A program made the position numbers and the translations under genes. Positions 43,725-53,322 of a stretch of DNA of 64,000 nucleotides are shown one piece after another. The DNA is from JACKAQ01 sp020634975 [NCBI: Calditrichia bacterium] (GTDB taxonomy: Bacteria; Calditrichota; Calditrichia; RBG-13-44-9): positions 3,472,001-3,536,000 of the forward strand of contig JACKAQ010000001.1 of assembly GCA_020634975.1 (NCBI GenBank). Direction: 5' to 3'. Under the pieces are notes generated by a model, which worked only from the letters and a program-made list of their open reading frames with translations, did no database searches and was not told where the DNA came from. Every line of letters starts with the position of its first letter. Position 1 is the stretch's first letter.

Positions 43725-44516
43725 TTATCCACCCACAATCGTTTTCAAATACTGCTCGCGATCAATTTTTTCCTCATCCGGTTCACGATTGAGAAATTGG
43801 CGAATGATTGGGTTGTCGCTGCCGGAAAGCTCCTCTTTGCTCCCGACTGCCAGCACTTTGCCTTCGTGCATCATCGCAATGCGATCCGCCATTTTGAAAA
43901 CCGATGCCATTTCGTGCGTTACAACCACGATGGTCATCCGGAATGCTTTTTTCAATTTCAGGATGAGATTGTCCAGCCCAGCGCCAACCACCGGATCGAG
44001 CCCGGCTGAAGGTTCATCGCAGAACAGCACCTCCGGGTCCATCGCAATCGCCCGCGCCAATCCCGCGCGTTTTTTCATCCCGCCGGAAAGCTGTGCCGGT
44101 TTGAAGCTGTCGAATCCCGAAAGCCCGACCAGATCCAGCTTCATTTTCATCATAATCTGGATGGTGCTTTCTTCCAGCTCGGTGTGTTCGCGCAGCGGAA
44201 ACGCGACGTTATCGCCAACCGTCATCGAATTGAACAACGCCGCAGACTGGAACAACATTCCCACTTTTTTGAAGAGCGCCACTTTTTCATCTTCGCTGAT
44301 GGCGTAAATATCCTGACCTTTGATGAGCACCTGTCCGCTCACCGGTTTTGCCAGACCGATCATGTGACGCAATAACGTGCTTTTTCCGCAGCCGGAGCGC
44401 CCCAGAATCGCCAGCGATTCACCCGGATAAATATCCAGATTCACACCTTTGAGCACCGTCCGGGTGCCATACGCCGCCACCAGATTTTTGACCTGAACAA
44501 TCGGTTGTTTATCCAT
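43725..44516 (-). CDS. mlaF: MlaF-type ABC transporter ATP-binding protein
   Basis: The start is ATG 44516 (MDKQPIVQVKNLVAAYGTRT), which shares one base with the permease stop; a longer frame upstream lies inside the permease in another frame and is not real. The 263-residue ATPase has Walker A GRSGCGKST, Q-loop MLFQSAALFNSMTV, the signature LSGGMKKR typical of Mla/Ttg2 ATPases, Walker B VLFCDEPSAGLDP and switch VTHE. It powers lipid transfer through the MlaE permease. Confidence 0.92.
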   Translation of the reverse strand: MDKQPIVQVKNLVAAYGTRTVLKGVNLDIYPGESLAILGRSGCGKSTLLRHMIGLAKPVSGQVLIKGQDIYAISEDEKVALFKKVGMLFQSAALFNSMTVGDNVAFPLREHTELEESTIQIMMKMKLDLVGLSGFDSFKPAQLSGGMKKRAGLARAIAMDPEVLFCDEPSAGLDPVVGAGLDNLILKLKKAFRMTIVVVTHEMASVFKMADRIAMMHEGKVLAVGSKEELSGSDNPIIRQFLNREPDEEKIDREQYLKTIVGG

Positions 44517-45322
44517 TAAAGTCCCGAATAAAAAAGTACTGTGAAAAATACGTCTGCGACAATTATCAAAAATATCGAAACGACCACGGATTGGGTGGTG
44601 GATTTGCCCACACCTTCCGCGCCGCCTTTGACGATCAATCCCTGATAGCAGCCGATGCCCGCGATTATCAGCGCAAAAAATGCACTTTTGATCAATCCGC
44701 TGAACAAATCTTTCAGCGTGAGCGCGATAATGGTTTGATCGATATAGCGAACACTGGTTAAATCGAGCGTGAGCATTGAAATGAGGTAGCCACCGAAAAT
44801 CCCGACGATATCTGCGATGATCGTGAGGCAAGGCACCATAATCAGCATTGCCAAAACGCGCGGCACCACCAGAAATTTCACGGGATTCAGACCCATCGTT
44901 TCCAGCGCGTCAATTTCTTCGGAGACCTTCATCGTGCCGATTTCGGCGGTAATGGCGGAGCCGCTCCGCCCGGTGATGATGATCGATGTGAGCAACGGCG
45001 CCAGCTCCCGGATGATGGAAACAGCGGTGAGATTGGCGGTGTAAATCGTTGCGCCAAAAGCCTTTAGCTGATACGACGATTGCATCGCGATAATCAATCC
45101 CACAAAAAAAGAGATCAGGCAAACGATGGGCAGCGAGTTAAAACCGATCTTGACCATCTGGTCGATCGTGTTTTTCCACTTCAGCCCTTTGCCTTGCAGT
45201 GGCGCGATAACCAGCCAATACATCAACTCGCGGATGAGCGCAAAAAATTCGCCCATCTGCGACCGAGAATCCAGATACCAGCGACCGACGCTGCCGAAAA
45301 ATTTATGTGCAATTTCGCTCAT
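44516..45322 (-). CDS. mlaE: MlaE-family lipid ABC transporter permease
   Basis: The 268-residue permease matches the MlaE/DUF140 family: VKIGFNSLPIVCLISFFVGL, RELAPLLTSIIITGRSGSAI, then TAEIGTMKVSEEIDALETMG, the most conserved segment, and five to six membrane helices. The start is two bases after the stop of the STAS gene. It should form a homodimer joined by two MlaF subunits and, in E. coli, by the STAS protein MlaB; the adjacent STAS gene here is the obvious candidate. Confidence 0.93.
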   Translation of the reverse strand: MSEIAHKFFGSVGRWYLDSRSQMGEFFALIRELMYWLVIAPLQGKGLKWKNTIDQMVKIGFNSLPIVCLISFFVGLIIAMQSSYQLKAFGATIYTANLTAVSIIRELAPLLTSIIITGRSGSAITAEIGTMKVSEEIDALETMGLNPVKFLVVPRVLAMLIMVPCLTIIADIVGIFGGYLISMLTLDLTSVRYIDQTIIALTLKDLFSGLIKSAFFALIIAGIGCYQGLIVKGGAEGVGKSTTQSVVVSIFLIIVADVFFTVLFYSGL

Positions 45323-45324
45323 AT

Positions 45325-45660
45325 TCAGATATCTTTTAGCGCCGTTTCCGGCGAATCGTAAATTTTGAACACTTTATCCAACTGGCTGAGTTGAAACACT
45401 TCCAGCACACCTTCCTGCAAATTGGTCAGCAGAAATTTGCCGCCATATTTGGCGCTGGATTGCATACCTTCGATAAGCGTTGCCAGTCCGGAACTATCCA
45501 TGTAGCCAACGTCCTGCAAATTGATGACGATTGCCGGCTGCTCTTTTTTGGTGAGCGCCAGCAGCGATTCCCGCACTTTTGGCGAAGAATAGAGATCGAC
45601 TTCGCCGGAAATGATCACAATTGCGGCGGAATCCTGATTGGTAATTTCAATATTAAGCAT
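45325..45660 (-). CDS. STAS-domain protein (RsbV/SpoIIAA-like, possible MlaB role)
   Basis: The 111-residue single STAS domain has IVIISGEVDLYSSPKVRESL (about 14-33) and NLQDVGYMDSSGLATLIEGM (47-66). The Ser pair 56-57 in MDSSG aligns with the phosphorylated serine of SpoIIAA/RsbV. It sits exactly between an RsbW-like kinase gene (eight-base overlap) and mlaE (two-base gap). It can be an anti-sigma antagonist, the MlaB subunit that stabilises MlaF, or both. MlaB proteins carry a functionally needed Thr at a nearby place, so a phosphorylatable version would allow control of the transporter. Confidence 0.85.
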   Translation of the reverse strand: MLNIEITNQDSAAIVIISGEVDLYSSPKVRESLLALTKKEQPAIVINLQDVGYMDSSGLATLIEGMQSSAKYGGKFLLTNLQEGVLEVFQLSQLDKVFKIYDSPETALKDI

Positions 45661-46171
45661 CTGTATCCCTGTCTTTTGGCAGATATTTTGTCAGTGTCAA
45701 TTGGTTGCCGGCTGTTCCGTTGGATTGGTAATCAACAATATCCATCGTCGTGTTGATAAAATGCATCCCCAAACCGCCGGGGCGAATCTTTTTTAAATCG
45801 CGTGATTTCATGGTTTCGATATTTGCAGCGGTGCCGGAATCCTGCAATACAATTTCCAGCCGGTCATCGAGAATGCTGCATTGCACAACAAGTTTTTGTC
45901 GATGATCGCTCGAATATGCGTGGCGGATAATATTGGTGACAGCTTCGTCCACAGCCAGCACGATTGCGCGACCGGTTTTCGCCGGAAAACCGCACAGTTC
46001 GCAAATATGCCCGACGCCGCAGCGCACAACTTTGGCGTATTTCGGGTCGCTGGAAATGTGAATTTCGAATCCGTCCACTATTCTTCCCACTGTTGAATCG
46101 AACTGAAGCTGCTGAAACCAGTTGCCCGGATTGGGCAAAGTATGCAAATAATGTATCGCAATTAATGCCAT
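45653..46171 (-). CDS. RsbW-like GHKL serine kinase / anti-sigma factor
   Basis: The frame from ATG 46171 overlaps the phosphatase gene by ten bases (172 residues). The first 31 residues look non-domain; GTG 46078, after GGGAAG, would give 141 residues, the usual family length. The domain has EIHISSDPKYAKVVRCGV, N-box VDEAVTNIIRHAY, G1 LQDSGTAAN and G2 PGGLGMHFI, as in RsbW/SpoIIAB. It should phosphorylate the STAS protein next to it. No sigma factor gene lies within the operon. Confidence 0.85.
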   Translation of the reverse strand: MALIAIHYLHTLPNPGNWFQQLQFDSTVGRIVDGFEIHISSDPKYAKVVRCGVGHICELCGFPAKTGRAIVLAVDEAVTNIIRHAYSSDHRQKLVVQCSILDDRLEIVLQDSGTAANIETMKSRDLKKIRPGGLGMHFINTTMDIVDYQSNGTAGNQLTLTKYLPKDRDTDA

Positions 46172-47478
46172 TTCAATACGACAGCCGTCACATCATCGTG
46201 TTGTGAAAATCCCTCAGAAAATGATTGCACGTCATTTAGCAACAAATCGAGCAGCGCTTCTGCGGAATCCTGCGGTGTTTTCAGCAAATCAACTAACCGC
46301 TCGAACGAATACATTTCGCCGGATTTGTTTTTGGCTTCCACAACGCCGTCGGTAACCAGCACCAGATAATCGCCTTTGTTCAGCCGGATGGTGTGTTGCT
46401 CAAATAAAAAATTGGGAACAACGCCCAGCGGAATGCCGCTAACTTTTTGATATTGTTGAATTTCACCGGTTTCGGATTCAATGTGAATCAACGGTAAATG
46501 TCCCGCGTTTGCGTAACAGAATTTGCCGTTATCCGCATACAAAACGCCATAAAAAAAGGTCACAAACATGCCCCGGCTGCTGCGTTCGGTGAGCGCTTTG
46601 TTAAGGATGGCCATTAATTCTGCGGGATCGCGGTGGGTTTGGGAAAACAGGCGAAAGTCGCTGACCAGCCGTGCCATGTACAGCGCCGCGGGAATGCCTT
46701 TCCCGGAAACATCGCCGATGGTGACGCCCAGCAGTTGTTCGCCAAATTCCATAAAATCGAACAAATCGCCGCCAACGGATGCAGCTGCCAAACTCCGTGC
46801 AGCAACTTCGAACTGGCGATCCGCCGATTTCGGCAGCGATTCCGGCATAAAACTTTGCTGGATATGTTTCGCCGCTTCCAGTTGTTGCTCGATGCGCTGT
46901 TTGTCCAATTCCAGTTGGTGCACGCGGGCATTTTCGATGGCCATGGCAACCTGTCGGCAAAATGCCGAAAACAGGTTCAAATCGTCTTCGTCAAACGCGT
47001 TGCCGTCATTGCGATTGATCACCTCCGCAACGCCGATCAATTTGTCCCGCACCTTCAGCGGCGCGGCCAAAATAGAGCGCGTCACAAAACCGGTTTCTTT
47101 GTCCACTTTGGCGTTGAACCGGCTATCTTTATAGGCATCGGGAATAATTTCCGCTTCACCGCTTTTGGCAATTGCGCCGGCAATGCCAACGTCCATCGGG
47201 ATTTCGATGGTTTTGAATTTTGCGCTGGCGTCACCCAAAGCCACCGGAATTTCGAACACATGTTTTTCTGCGTTGATCAAAAAAACGGCGCTCGCCTCCG
47301 CGTTCATTACGCCGAGTGCTTTTTCCATCACCAGTTTCATCACTTCGTTTAGCTGGACGGTGGAATTGATGATAATGCCAACTTCGATAAGGCTGGATAG
47401 CGCGTTTACTTTTTCTTCCAGCGTTTTGCGATGTTGCTGATTTTCTTTTGAAACATCGTTTGGGGTAGCGTTGGGCAT
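46162..47478 (-). CDS. GAF-SpoIIE (RsbU-type) PP2C phosphatase
   Basis: The 438-residue soluble protein has a GAF domain at about 40-185 (EVGIIINSTVQLNEVMKLVM, AGAIAKSGEAEIIPDAYKDS), a helical linker (QRIEQQLEAAKHIQQSFMPE) and a SpoIIE/RsbU phosphatase domain at about 215-437 with metal motifs VGGDLFDF, GDVSGKGIPAALYMA, VTDGVVEA and DDVTAVVL. It should remove phosphate from the STAS protein in answer to a small ligand or other cue sensed by GAF. It opens the operon, divergent from ppc. Confidence 0.9.
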   Translation of the reverse strand: MPNATPNDVSKENQQHRKTLEEKVNALSSLIEVGIIINSTVQLNEVMKLVMEKALGVMNAEASAVFLINAEKHVFEIPVALGDASAKFKTIEIPMDVGIAGAIAKSGEAEIIPDAYKDSRFNAKVDKETGFVTRSILAAPLKVRDKLIGVAEVINRNDGNAFDEDDLNLFSAFCRQVAMAIENARVHQLELDKQRIEQQLEAAKHIQQSFMPESLPKSADRQFEVAARSLAAASVGGDLFDFMEFGEQLLGVTIGDVSGKGIPAALYMARLVSDFRLFSQTHRDPAELMAILNKALTERSSRGMFVTFFYGVLYADNGKFCYANAGHLPLIHIESETGEIQQYQKVSGIPLGVVPNFLFEQHTIRLNKGDYLVLVTDGVVEAKNKSGEMYSFERLVDLLKTPQDSAEALLDLLLNDVQSFSEGFSQHDDVTAVVLKWH

Positions 47479-47742
47479 TGATTTCTGGCGTTGTTTTATT
47501 TGGATTTATCGCCGCAAATATCTCGATTTGCTGAACCGCGGCACATAATGAAGATACGTATGGCAGGGAAAATTTCCAAATATGAAACGGTGTTATTGTG
47601 GGTCAAATTCATCAAAGACGGTGATATAAAATCATCGTTTTTCTTGAAATATCAATCTTTATTCGATTTTTTTACGTGCTTACACTATATTGGAATAACA
47701 CTGTATTTTTTGAAAATAATAACTCGAAATAGAGGATTACTC

Positions 47743-50544
47743 ATGCAGGACTGGAAGGGAATTTTGGTAGATGCGGAGGGAACAGGCGTTTCGCCGCACT
47801 TCAGCAAACATGTGAATTTGTTGGGATCGTTGTTGGGTCACAGCATTCGTGAGCAGCTTGGCGATGATATTTTCCACAAAGTGGAAGAGCTGCGGCGGTT
47901 GTGCAAAGCTGCGTATCAGCCAGGAAAAGAGCAGCACCGGGAAGATGCGCTGGCACTGATTCGCTCGCTGACCAATGATGAAATCCTTTGGCTGCTGCGC
48001 TCATTCACCGCGTTTTTCCGGTTGGTGAACAATGCGGAAAAACACGAAATTTTCCGGGTGAATCACGAGCGCGAACGCGCTGCATCCACCGATGAACCGC
48101 GAACGGAATCTATCGCGGATGCGATCCACCGTTTCAAAGTGGCCGGATTTTCGCTCGAAGACGTGATGAAAAAATTGGCGCAACTGAACATCGAACCAAC
48201 GCTCACGGCGCACCCGACCGAAGCGCGGCGCCGGACAATTTTGTATAAATTGCAGGATATTGCTGTGCTGCTGGAGGAATTGCAGCGGGTCGATCAGACG
48301 CCGGCGGAAACGGAATTGACCATCGAAACGCTGTATCAGCAAATTTCCATCATGCTGGCGACAGATGAAGTGCGTGCGGAAAGCATGAGCGTGATCGACG
48401 AAGTGCAAAACGGGATGTATTTTTTTGAATCATCGATTTGGGAAACCGTACCGCAAATTTACGCCGATATCGAGCGGGCGCTGCGGCTGAATTATGGCGA
48501 ATCCGCCACTGAAAAATTTTACGAAACGGTGCCGACAATCCTCAAATATCGTTCGTGGATTGGCGGAGATCGCGATGGTAATCCTTATGTTACAAAAGAA
48601 GTTACGAAAAAAACGCTACAGATTCAGCGAATCACGGCGATGCAGCAATATTTGCGCGAGCTGCGCAAACTGCGCCGGGAAGTCAGCGTTTCATCGCGGT
48701 TGACAAAAATTCCCGATGCGCTGGTGGAATCGCTCAAAAAAGATGCCACGCAGTTTCAATTGGACGAAATTTCGCTGCGGCAATTCAGCAACGAGCCGTT
48801 GCGGTTGAAGGTGCGTTACATGGGTGAAAAAATTGACGCCCTCATCAAAGCCGAACAGCATTCCGGCGAAAAACCGGTTGCATATTCCGCCGCAGATTTT
48901 TTGGGTGATCTGGAATTGCTGGCTGATTCCCTCAAAAAAATGGGCATCGGAAATGCGGCTGCCGCAACCCATCTCAACCGGATTATTATGCAGGCGCGTA
49001 CATTTGGTTTTCACCTGGCGGCGATCGATATTCGCCAGCACAGCAACGTGCACGAAGCAGCGGTAGCGGATTTGCTGCGCATCGCCGGCGTCGCGGAAAA
49101 ATACGAATCGCTCAGCGAAGCCGAACGGCTGGAAGTGCTGTCCCGCGAGCTGAAAAATCCCCGTCCGCTGGCGCCGTATTGGGCAACAATTGCGGAAAAT
49201 ACCGAAAATGTGCTCTCAACCATGCAGATGATTCGCGATGCGAAATTGCAGGATCCCAACACGATTGGCTGCTACATCATCAGCATGACGCATGATGTGA
49301 GCGATTTGCTGGAAGTGCTGCTGCTGGCAAAAGAAGCGGGCATGTGGCATTACGCCAACGGAAAAGTGCAAACAGATCTGGATGTGGTGCCGCTGTTGGA
49401 AACCATCGAAGATTTGCGCGACGGTTCCGATTTGCTGGACGCGATTTTTTCCCATCCGGTGTATCGGGACCAGTTGGCGGCGCGTGGCAATTTTCAGGAA
49501 ATTATGCTCGGCTATTCCGACAGCAACAAAGACGGCGGCTACTGGATGGCCAATTGGGCGCTGTATCAGGCGCAGCGCGATTTTGCGGCGGTTTGCCGGA
49601 AACACAATATCGGATTTCGCTATTTTCACGGTCGTGGTGGTACGGTTGGTCGCGGTGGCGGGCGTGCCAATCAGGCGATTTTGGCGATGCCGCGCAACAG
49701 CTACACCGGGCAAATCCGGTTTACCGAACAGGGCGAGGTTATCTCGTTTCGATACGCGTTGCCGTATATCGCCCGCCGGCACCTCGAACAAATTGTGAAC
49801 GCGATGCTCCAATCTGCGCTCCAAAGTGAGGAAAGTTTACCGCTTTCCGTTCCGCTGAACGATGCGTATCAAACGATGGAAAAGCTGGCAACATCGGCGA
49901 TGGCGGCGTATCAGCAGTTGATTTATCATCCCAAATTTTGGAAATGGTATATCAGCGTGACGCCGATTGAGCACATCAGCCGGTTGAAAATTGCCTCAAG
50001 ACCGGTGTCGCGAAAAGCGGCGGATCAGGTTGATTTTGAAGGACTTAGGGCTATTCCGTGGGTGTTCGCGTGGACGCAAACGCGATTCAATATTCCCGGC
50101 TGGTACGGCACCGGTGTTGCGCTGAGCGAGCTAACGGATGATGCGGATACGCTGAACATTTTGCAAACGATTTATCGAGAGTGGCCATTTTTTCGCACGG
50201 TGGTGGACAACGTTCAACTGGAAATCGCCCGGACACATCTCACGATTTCCAAATATTACGACCAGCTTTCAGGTGAGAGTTTTCTGGAAAAAATCACCGA
50301 AGATTTTGAAAACGCTTCCACTGCTATTTGCAAAATAACCGGACAAAAAGAAGTGTTCGACAACGCGCCAACCATCAAAAAATCGATTGCGTTGCGAAAT
50401 CCGTATACGGATGTGCTCAATTTATTACAAATCGATTTGCTGAAACGGTTACGCAGCATGCCGGAAGCTGAACGCGATTCGCTGGCGTTGGCAATGTTTT
50501 TGAGCATTAACGGCATCGCCGCCGCAATGCAAAGCACCGGGTAA
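47743..50544 (+). CDS. ppc: Phosphoenolpyruvate carboxylase
   Basis: ATG 47743 follows AGAGGA, giving 933 residues; in-frame codons further upstream encode an implausible extension. All key motifs are present: TAHPTE (155-160, catalytic His157), GGDRDGNP (274-281), GYSDSNKDGGY, FHGRGGTVGRGGG and FTEQGE. The C-terminus is QSTG where QNTG is near-universal. The enzyme carboxylates PEP with bicarbonate to oxaloacetate, feeding the TCA cycle that is represented by sdhCAB downstream. A 264-base leader from 47479 separates it from the divergent phosphatase gene; nothing else is visible there. Confidence 0.96.
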   Translation: MQDWKGILVDAEGTGVSPHFSKHVNLLGSLLGHSIREQLGDDIFHKVEELRRLCKAAYQPGKEQHREDALALIRSLTNDEILWLLRSFTAFFRLVNNAEKHEIFRVNHERERAASTDEPRTESIADAIHRFKVAGFSLEDVMKKLAQLNIEPTLTAHPTEARRRTILYKLQDIAVLLEELQRVDQTPAETELTIETLYQQISIMLATDEVRAESMSVIDEVQNGMYFFESSIWETVPQIYADIERALRLNYGESATEKFYETVPTILKYRSWIGGDRDGNPYVTKEVTKKTLQIQRITAMQQYLRELRKLRREVSVSSRLTKIPDALVESLKKDATQFQLDEISLRQFSNEPLRLKVRYMGEKIDALIKAEQHSGEKPVAYSAADFLGDLELLADSLKKMGIGNAAAATHLNRIIMQARTFGFHLAAIDIRQHSNVHEAAVADLLRIAGVAEKYESLSEAERLEVLSRELKNPRPLAPYWATIAENTENVLSTMQMIRDAKLQDPNTIGCYIISMTHDVSDLLEVLLLAKEAGMWHYANGKVQTDLDVVPLLETIEDLRDGSDLLDAIFSHPVYRDQLAARGNFQEIMLGYSDSNKDGGYWMANWALYQAQRDFAAVCRKHNIGFRYFHGRGGTVGRGGGRANQAILAMPRNSYTGQIRFTEQGEVISFRYALPYIARRHLEQIVNAMLQSALQSEESLPLSVPLNDAYQTMEKLATSAMAAYQQLIYHPKFWKWYISVTPIEHISRLKIASRPVSRKAADQVDFEGLRAIPWVFAWTQTRFNIPGWYGTGVALSELTDDADTLNILQTIYREWPFFRTVVDNVQLEIARTHLTISKYYDQLSGESFLEKITEDFENASTAICKITGQKEVFDNAPTIKKSIALRNPYTDVLNLLQIDLLKRLRSMPEAERDSLALAMFLSINGIAAAMQSTG

Positions 50545-50588
50545 CCGTATGCCGTTTCACCAATCGGCAAAAATTAATTTGAAGTGAT

Positions 50589-50620
50589 TCCGGTTGAAAC
50601 AATATTTTGCCTCAACCGGA
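50589..50620. terminator. Hairpin between convergent ppc and ypdA-like genes
   Basis: TCCGGTTGA (50589-50597) and TCAACCGGA (50612-50620) form nine perfect pairs. There is no long T-run on either side, so it may end transcripts inefficiently or protect 3' ends. Confidence 0.5.
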
Positions 50621-50645
50621 TCAGGTTTTGTGGTATCTGCGCAGA

Positions 50646-51635
50646 TTATTTTTTCCGGTTGAACAGGGTATCCAGCCGGTTGAAAATTCGCGTCGAGTGG
50701 TCGTGGGCGTTTTCGATAAACCAGCGTCCGGTGTTCAAACCGCCGCAAACAACGCCGGCCAAAAACATTCCCGCACGATTGCTCTCGAAGGTATCTTCAT
50801 TATAAACAGGTGTTTGCGACTCATCATTTGAAATCGCGATTCCCAGATGTTTCAAAAATGAATAATCCGGGCGATAGCCGGTCATTGCCAGCACGTAATC
50901 ATTTTCGATGGTGATGACGCCTTCGGGCGTGCGGATATCGATGTCGGTTTCCCGGATATCGCAAATTTCCGAATTGAAATATGCCTTGATTGAACCTTCG
51001 CTGATGCGGTTGTCGATATCCGGTCGCACCCAATATTTTACGGACGATTTCATCTCGCTTTCGCGAATAACCATTGTGACTTCTGCGCTGCGGCGGAAGG
51101 TTTCCAAGGCAACATCCACAGATGAATTTCCCGCCCCAACAACGGCTATCTTTTGAAATGCGTAAGGATGCGGCTCGTCAAAATAATGTTTCACTTTGGG
51201 CAGATGTTCGCCGGGCACGTTCATCAAATTGGGGTGATCGTAAAATCCGGTGGCTATAATTACAGCCTTTGAGAAATACACACCTTTGTCGGTTTTCACG
51301 CGATAATTCCCGAATGCGCCTTCCGTATCCGTTACGCGTTCGCGGATCGCGACATTCAGATCCCATTTTTCTTTGACGCGCCGGTAATATTCGAGCGCTT
51401 CGCGGCGGGTGGGTTTGTAGCCGTGGGAGATAAACGGCACTTCGCCGATTTCCAGCCGTTCCGATGTGGAAAAAAATGTCATGTTTGTCGGGAAGTGAAA
51501 AATCGAGTTGACCAGACAGCCTTTTTCGATCATTAAATAATTGTATCCGCGCAGCGTTGCTTCAATTCCGCAGGAAAAACCGACCGGTCCGCCGCCAATA
51601 ATGATCACGTCGTAATTGTGTTGTTCCGTTGTCAT
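50646..51635 (-). CDS. YpdA-like FAD/NADPH disulfide reductase
   Basis: I start at ATG 51635 (MTTEQHNYDVIIIGGGPVGF); codons upstream are poor. The 329-residue flavoprotein has the FAD motif GGGPVG (14-19), the NADPH motif VVGAGNSSVDVALE and FVLAMTGYRPDYSFL-like text near 270. There is no CxxC motif, which separates it from thioredoxin reductase and fits YpdA, the bacillithiol-disulfide reductase family. Cofactor partner is unproven since no bacillithiol genes are seen here. It is convergent with ppc. Confidence 0.8.
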   Translation of the reverse strand: MTTEQHNYDVIIIGGGPVGFSCGIEATLRGYNYLMIEKGCLVNSIFHFPTNMTFFSTSERLEIGEVPFISHGYKPTRREALEYYRRVKEKWDLNVAIRERVTDTEGAFGNYRVKTDKGVYFSKAVIIATGFYDHPNLMNVPGEHLPKVKHYFDEPHPYAFQKIAVVGAGNSSVDVALETFRRSAEVTMVIRESEMKSSVKYWVRPDIDNRISEGSIKAYFNSEICDIRETDIDIRTPEGVITIENDYVLAMTGYRPDYSFLKHLGIAISNDESQTPVYNEDTFESNRAGMFLAGVVCGGLNTGRWFIENAHDHSTRIFNRLDTLFNRKK

Positions 51636-51707
51636 AATTTCGAAATTTCCGTTTTTAATTTTCAATATAATAAAAGGAGGCTCCGAAAAAAAGTGCTGTA
51701 AAAACAC

Positions 51708-51737
51708 AAAAAGCGCAGAAACAGGTCTGCGCTTTTT
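51708..51737 (-). terminator. Terminator after the glutamate dehydrogenase gene
   Basis: AAAAAGCGCAGA (51708-51719) and TCTGCGCTTTTT (51726-51737) pair over 12 bases with a six-base loop; being A/T-flanked on both arms it can work in either direction. Confidence 0.88.
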
Positions 51738-51764
51738 GGGAAAAATAGTTTTTGCAACAAAGTA

Positions 51765-53180
51765 TCAGGGGAAAATGCCCATTTCTTGATACGATACCGC
51801 AACTTTTTCGATGGCATTGATGAACGCGGCTGTCCGCAGCGAAACCGGTTCGTTTTGCCGGTTGCGGGTTTCGCGAATTTCGTGATATGCCGAAACCATC
51901 GATTCCTCCAGTCCGGAATTCACCAAATCCAGCTCGTCCGGGCCGTGGGCAATTTGATCGACAAGTGAAGTGGACAATTTTTTGCCGGTTAAATCTTCCA
52001 GCGCTTTCAGGATTTTGCGATTGCTATCTTCCTCAAACCGTTTGCTCATTCGCCCGAATCGCACGTGCGAGAGGTTTTTGAGCCATTCAAAATAGGAAAC
52101 GGTGACGCCGCCGGCGTTGAGATACATATCCGGGAGAATGCGCACATCTGCTTTAAGCAGATATTCCGCAGCATCGGATGTTACCGGACCGTTTGCAGCC
52201 TCCGCAATAATTTTGGCTTTGATGCGCGGTGCATTTTCCATTGTGATCTGGTTTTCCAGCGCTGCGGGTACCAGAATATCGCACTCGATTTCCAGCGCTT
52301 CGATGTTGTTTTCGATATTTTTAGCACCCGGAAAATTGAGGATGTTTTTGGTTTCTTTGCGGTGATTGGCAACTGCTTCCACATCCAATCCTTTGGGATT
52401 GTAAATGGCACCGTTGTATTCCGCGATGGCGATGATAATTGCGCCAGCTTCCTGCAAATATTTTGCAGCGTAAAAACCCACATTGCCAAGCCCCTGCACA
52501 ACAACGGTTTTGCCTTCAATTCCCGGGGTTAGCCCAATTTCTTTCATGTCTTCTGTTATACTGCAAAATTCCCGGATGCCGTAATAAACGCCGCGCCCGG
52601 TGGCTTCGGTTCGTCCGCGAACGCCGCCCTGACCAACCGGTTTTGCGGTCACGCATGCGAGAGAATCCAGTTGTCCGCCGGTGAGTGCGGTGTAGGTATC
52701 GGCGATCCAGGCCATTTCCCGGGAGCCGGTGCCGTAATCCGGTGCCGGCACATCGATGCCGGGTCCGATAAAATTCTTTTTCACCAATTCAAATGTATAG
52801 CGCCGGGTGAGCCGTTCCAGCTCGGCAACGGAATAGTTGTGGGCACTGATTTTGATACCGCCTTTTGCGCCGCCAAACGGCACGTCAACGATTGCACATT
52901 TGTATGTCATCAGTGCGGCGAGTGCCATCACTTCATCTTCGTTTACCGTCATCGCGTAGCGGATGCCGCCTTTGGTGGGCAATTTGTGCTGGCTGTGTTC
53001 CGCCCGCCAGGCGTGAATCACTTCGATCGACCCGTCGTCGCGTTTTAACGGGAAGGTCATGTGATAAACGCTGTTGCAAATTTTGATTTGTTCCAGCAAC
53101 CCCTTCGGATAATTGCAATAGCGGGATGCAATATCAAAATTCCGGTTAACCTGTTCAAAAAATTTGATGTGTTGGCTCAT
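51765..53180 (-). CDS. Glu/Leu/Phe/Val dehydrogenase family (probable glutamate dehydrogenase)
   Basis: ATG 53180 ([16 protein letters not shown]) has GAGG upstream; a longer frame adds a hydrophobic tail unlike the family. The 471 residues show PTKGGIRYA and [10 protein letters not shown] (substrate and catalytic lysines), [20 protein letters not shown] and the Rossmann motif [16 protein letters not shown]. Length and the PAPDYGTG segment fit hexameric glutamate dehydrogenase, which interconverts glutamate and 2-oxoglutarate with NAD(P). Coenzyme choice cannot be read with certainty. Confidence 0.9.
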   Translation of the reverse strand: MSQHIKFFEQVNRNFDIASRYCNYPKGLLEQIKICNSVYHMTFPLKRDDGSIEVIHAWRAEHSQHKLPTKGGIRYAMTVNEDEVMALAALMTYKCAIVDVPFGGAKGGIKISAHNYSVAELERLTRRYTFELVKKNFIGPGIDVPAPDYGTGSREMAWIADTYTALTGGQLDSLACVTAKPVGQGGVRGRTEATGRGVYYGIREFCSITEDMKEIGLTPGIEGKTVVVQGLGNVGFYAAKYLQEAGAIIIAIAEYNGAIYNPKGLDVEAVANHRKETKNILNFPGAKNIENNIEALEIECDILVPAALENQITMENAPRIKAKIIAEAANGPVTSDAAEYLLKADVRILPDMYLNAGGVTVSYFEWLKNLSHVRFGRMSKRFEEDSNRKILKALEDLTGKKLSTSLVDQIAHGPDELDLVNSGLEESMVSAYHEIRETRNRQNEPVSLRTAAFINAIEKVAVSYQEMGIFP

Positions 53181-53268
53181 AAAGGGACCTCGGTTGATGA
53201 GTAAAAAAATAGAAATTGAAGACAAATAATAAAATAAATATAACTGTTTTATCAGGTTAGGCAAATAA

Positions 53269-53297
53269 AAAAGGCTGTCCGATTGGAACAGCCTTTT
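53269..53297 (-). terminator. Terminator of the sdhCAB operon
   Basis: AAAAGGCTGT (53269-53278) and ACAGCCTTTT (53288-53297) pair over ten bases; read on the minus strand, T follows. It lies 26 bases after the sdhB stop. Confidence 0.88.
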
Positions 53298-53322
53298 GGG
53301 TTTTTACGATTTTTTTTTGAAA

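Noticed and set aside
43725-44831. N-terminally extended form of the MlaF ATPase
   Set aside because: The extra 105 residues are out-of-frame permease sequence. The ATG at 44516 gives the family's normal start.
50646-51635. Thioredoxin reductase
   Set aside because: No CxxC redox motif is present, and the overall pattern fits YpdA-like reductases better.
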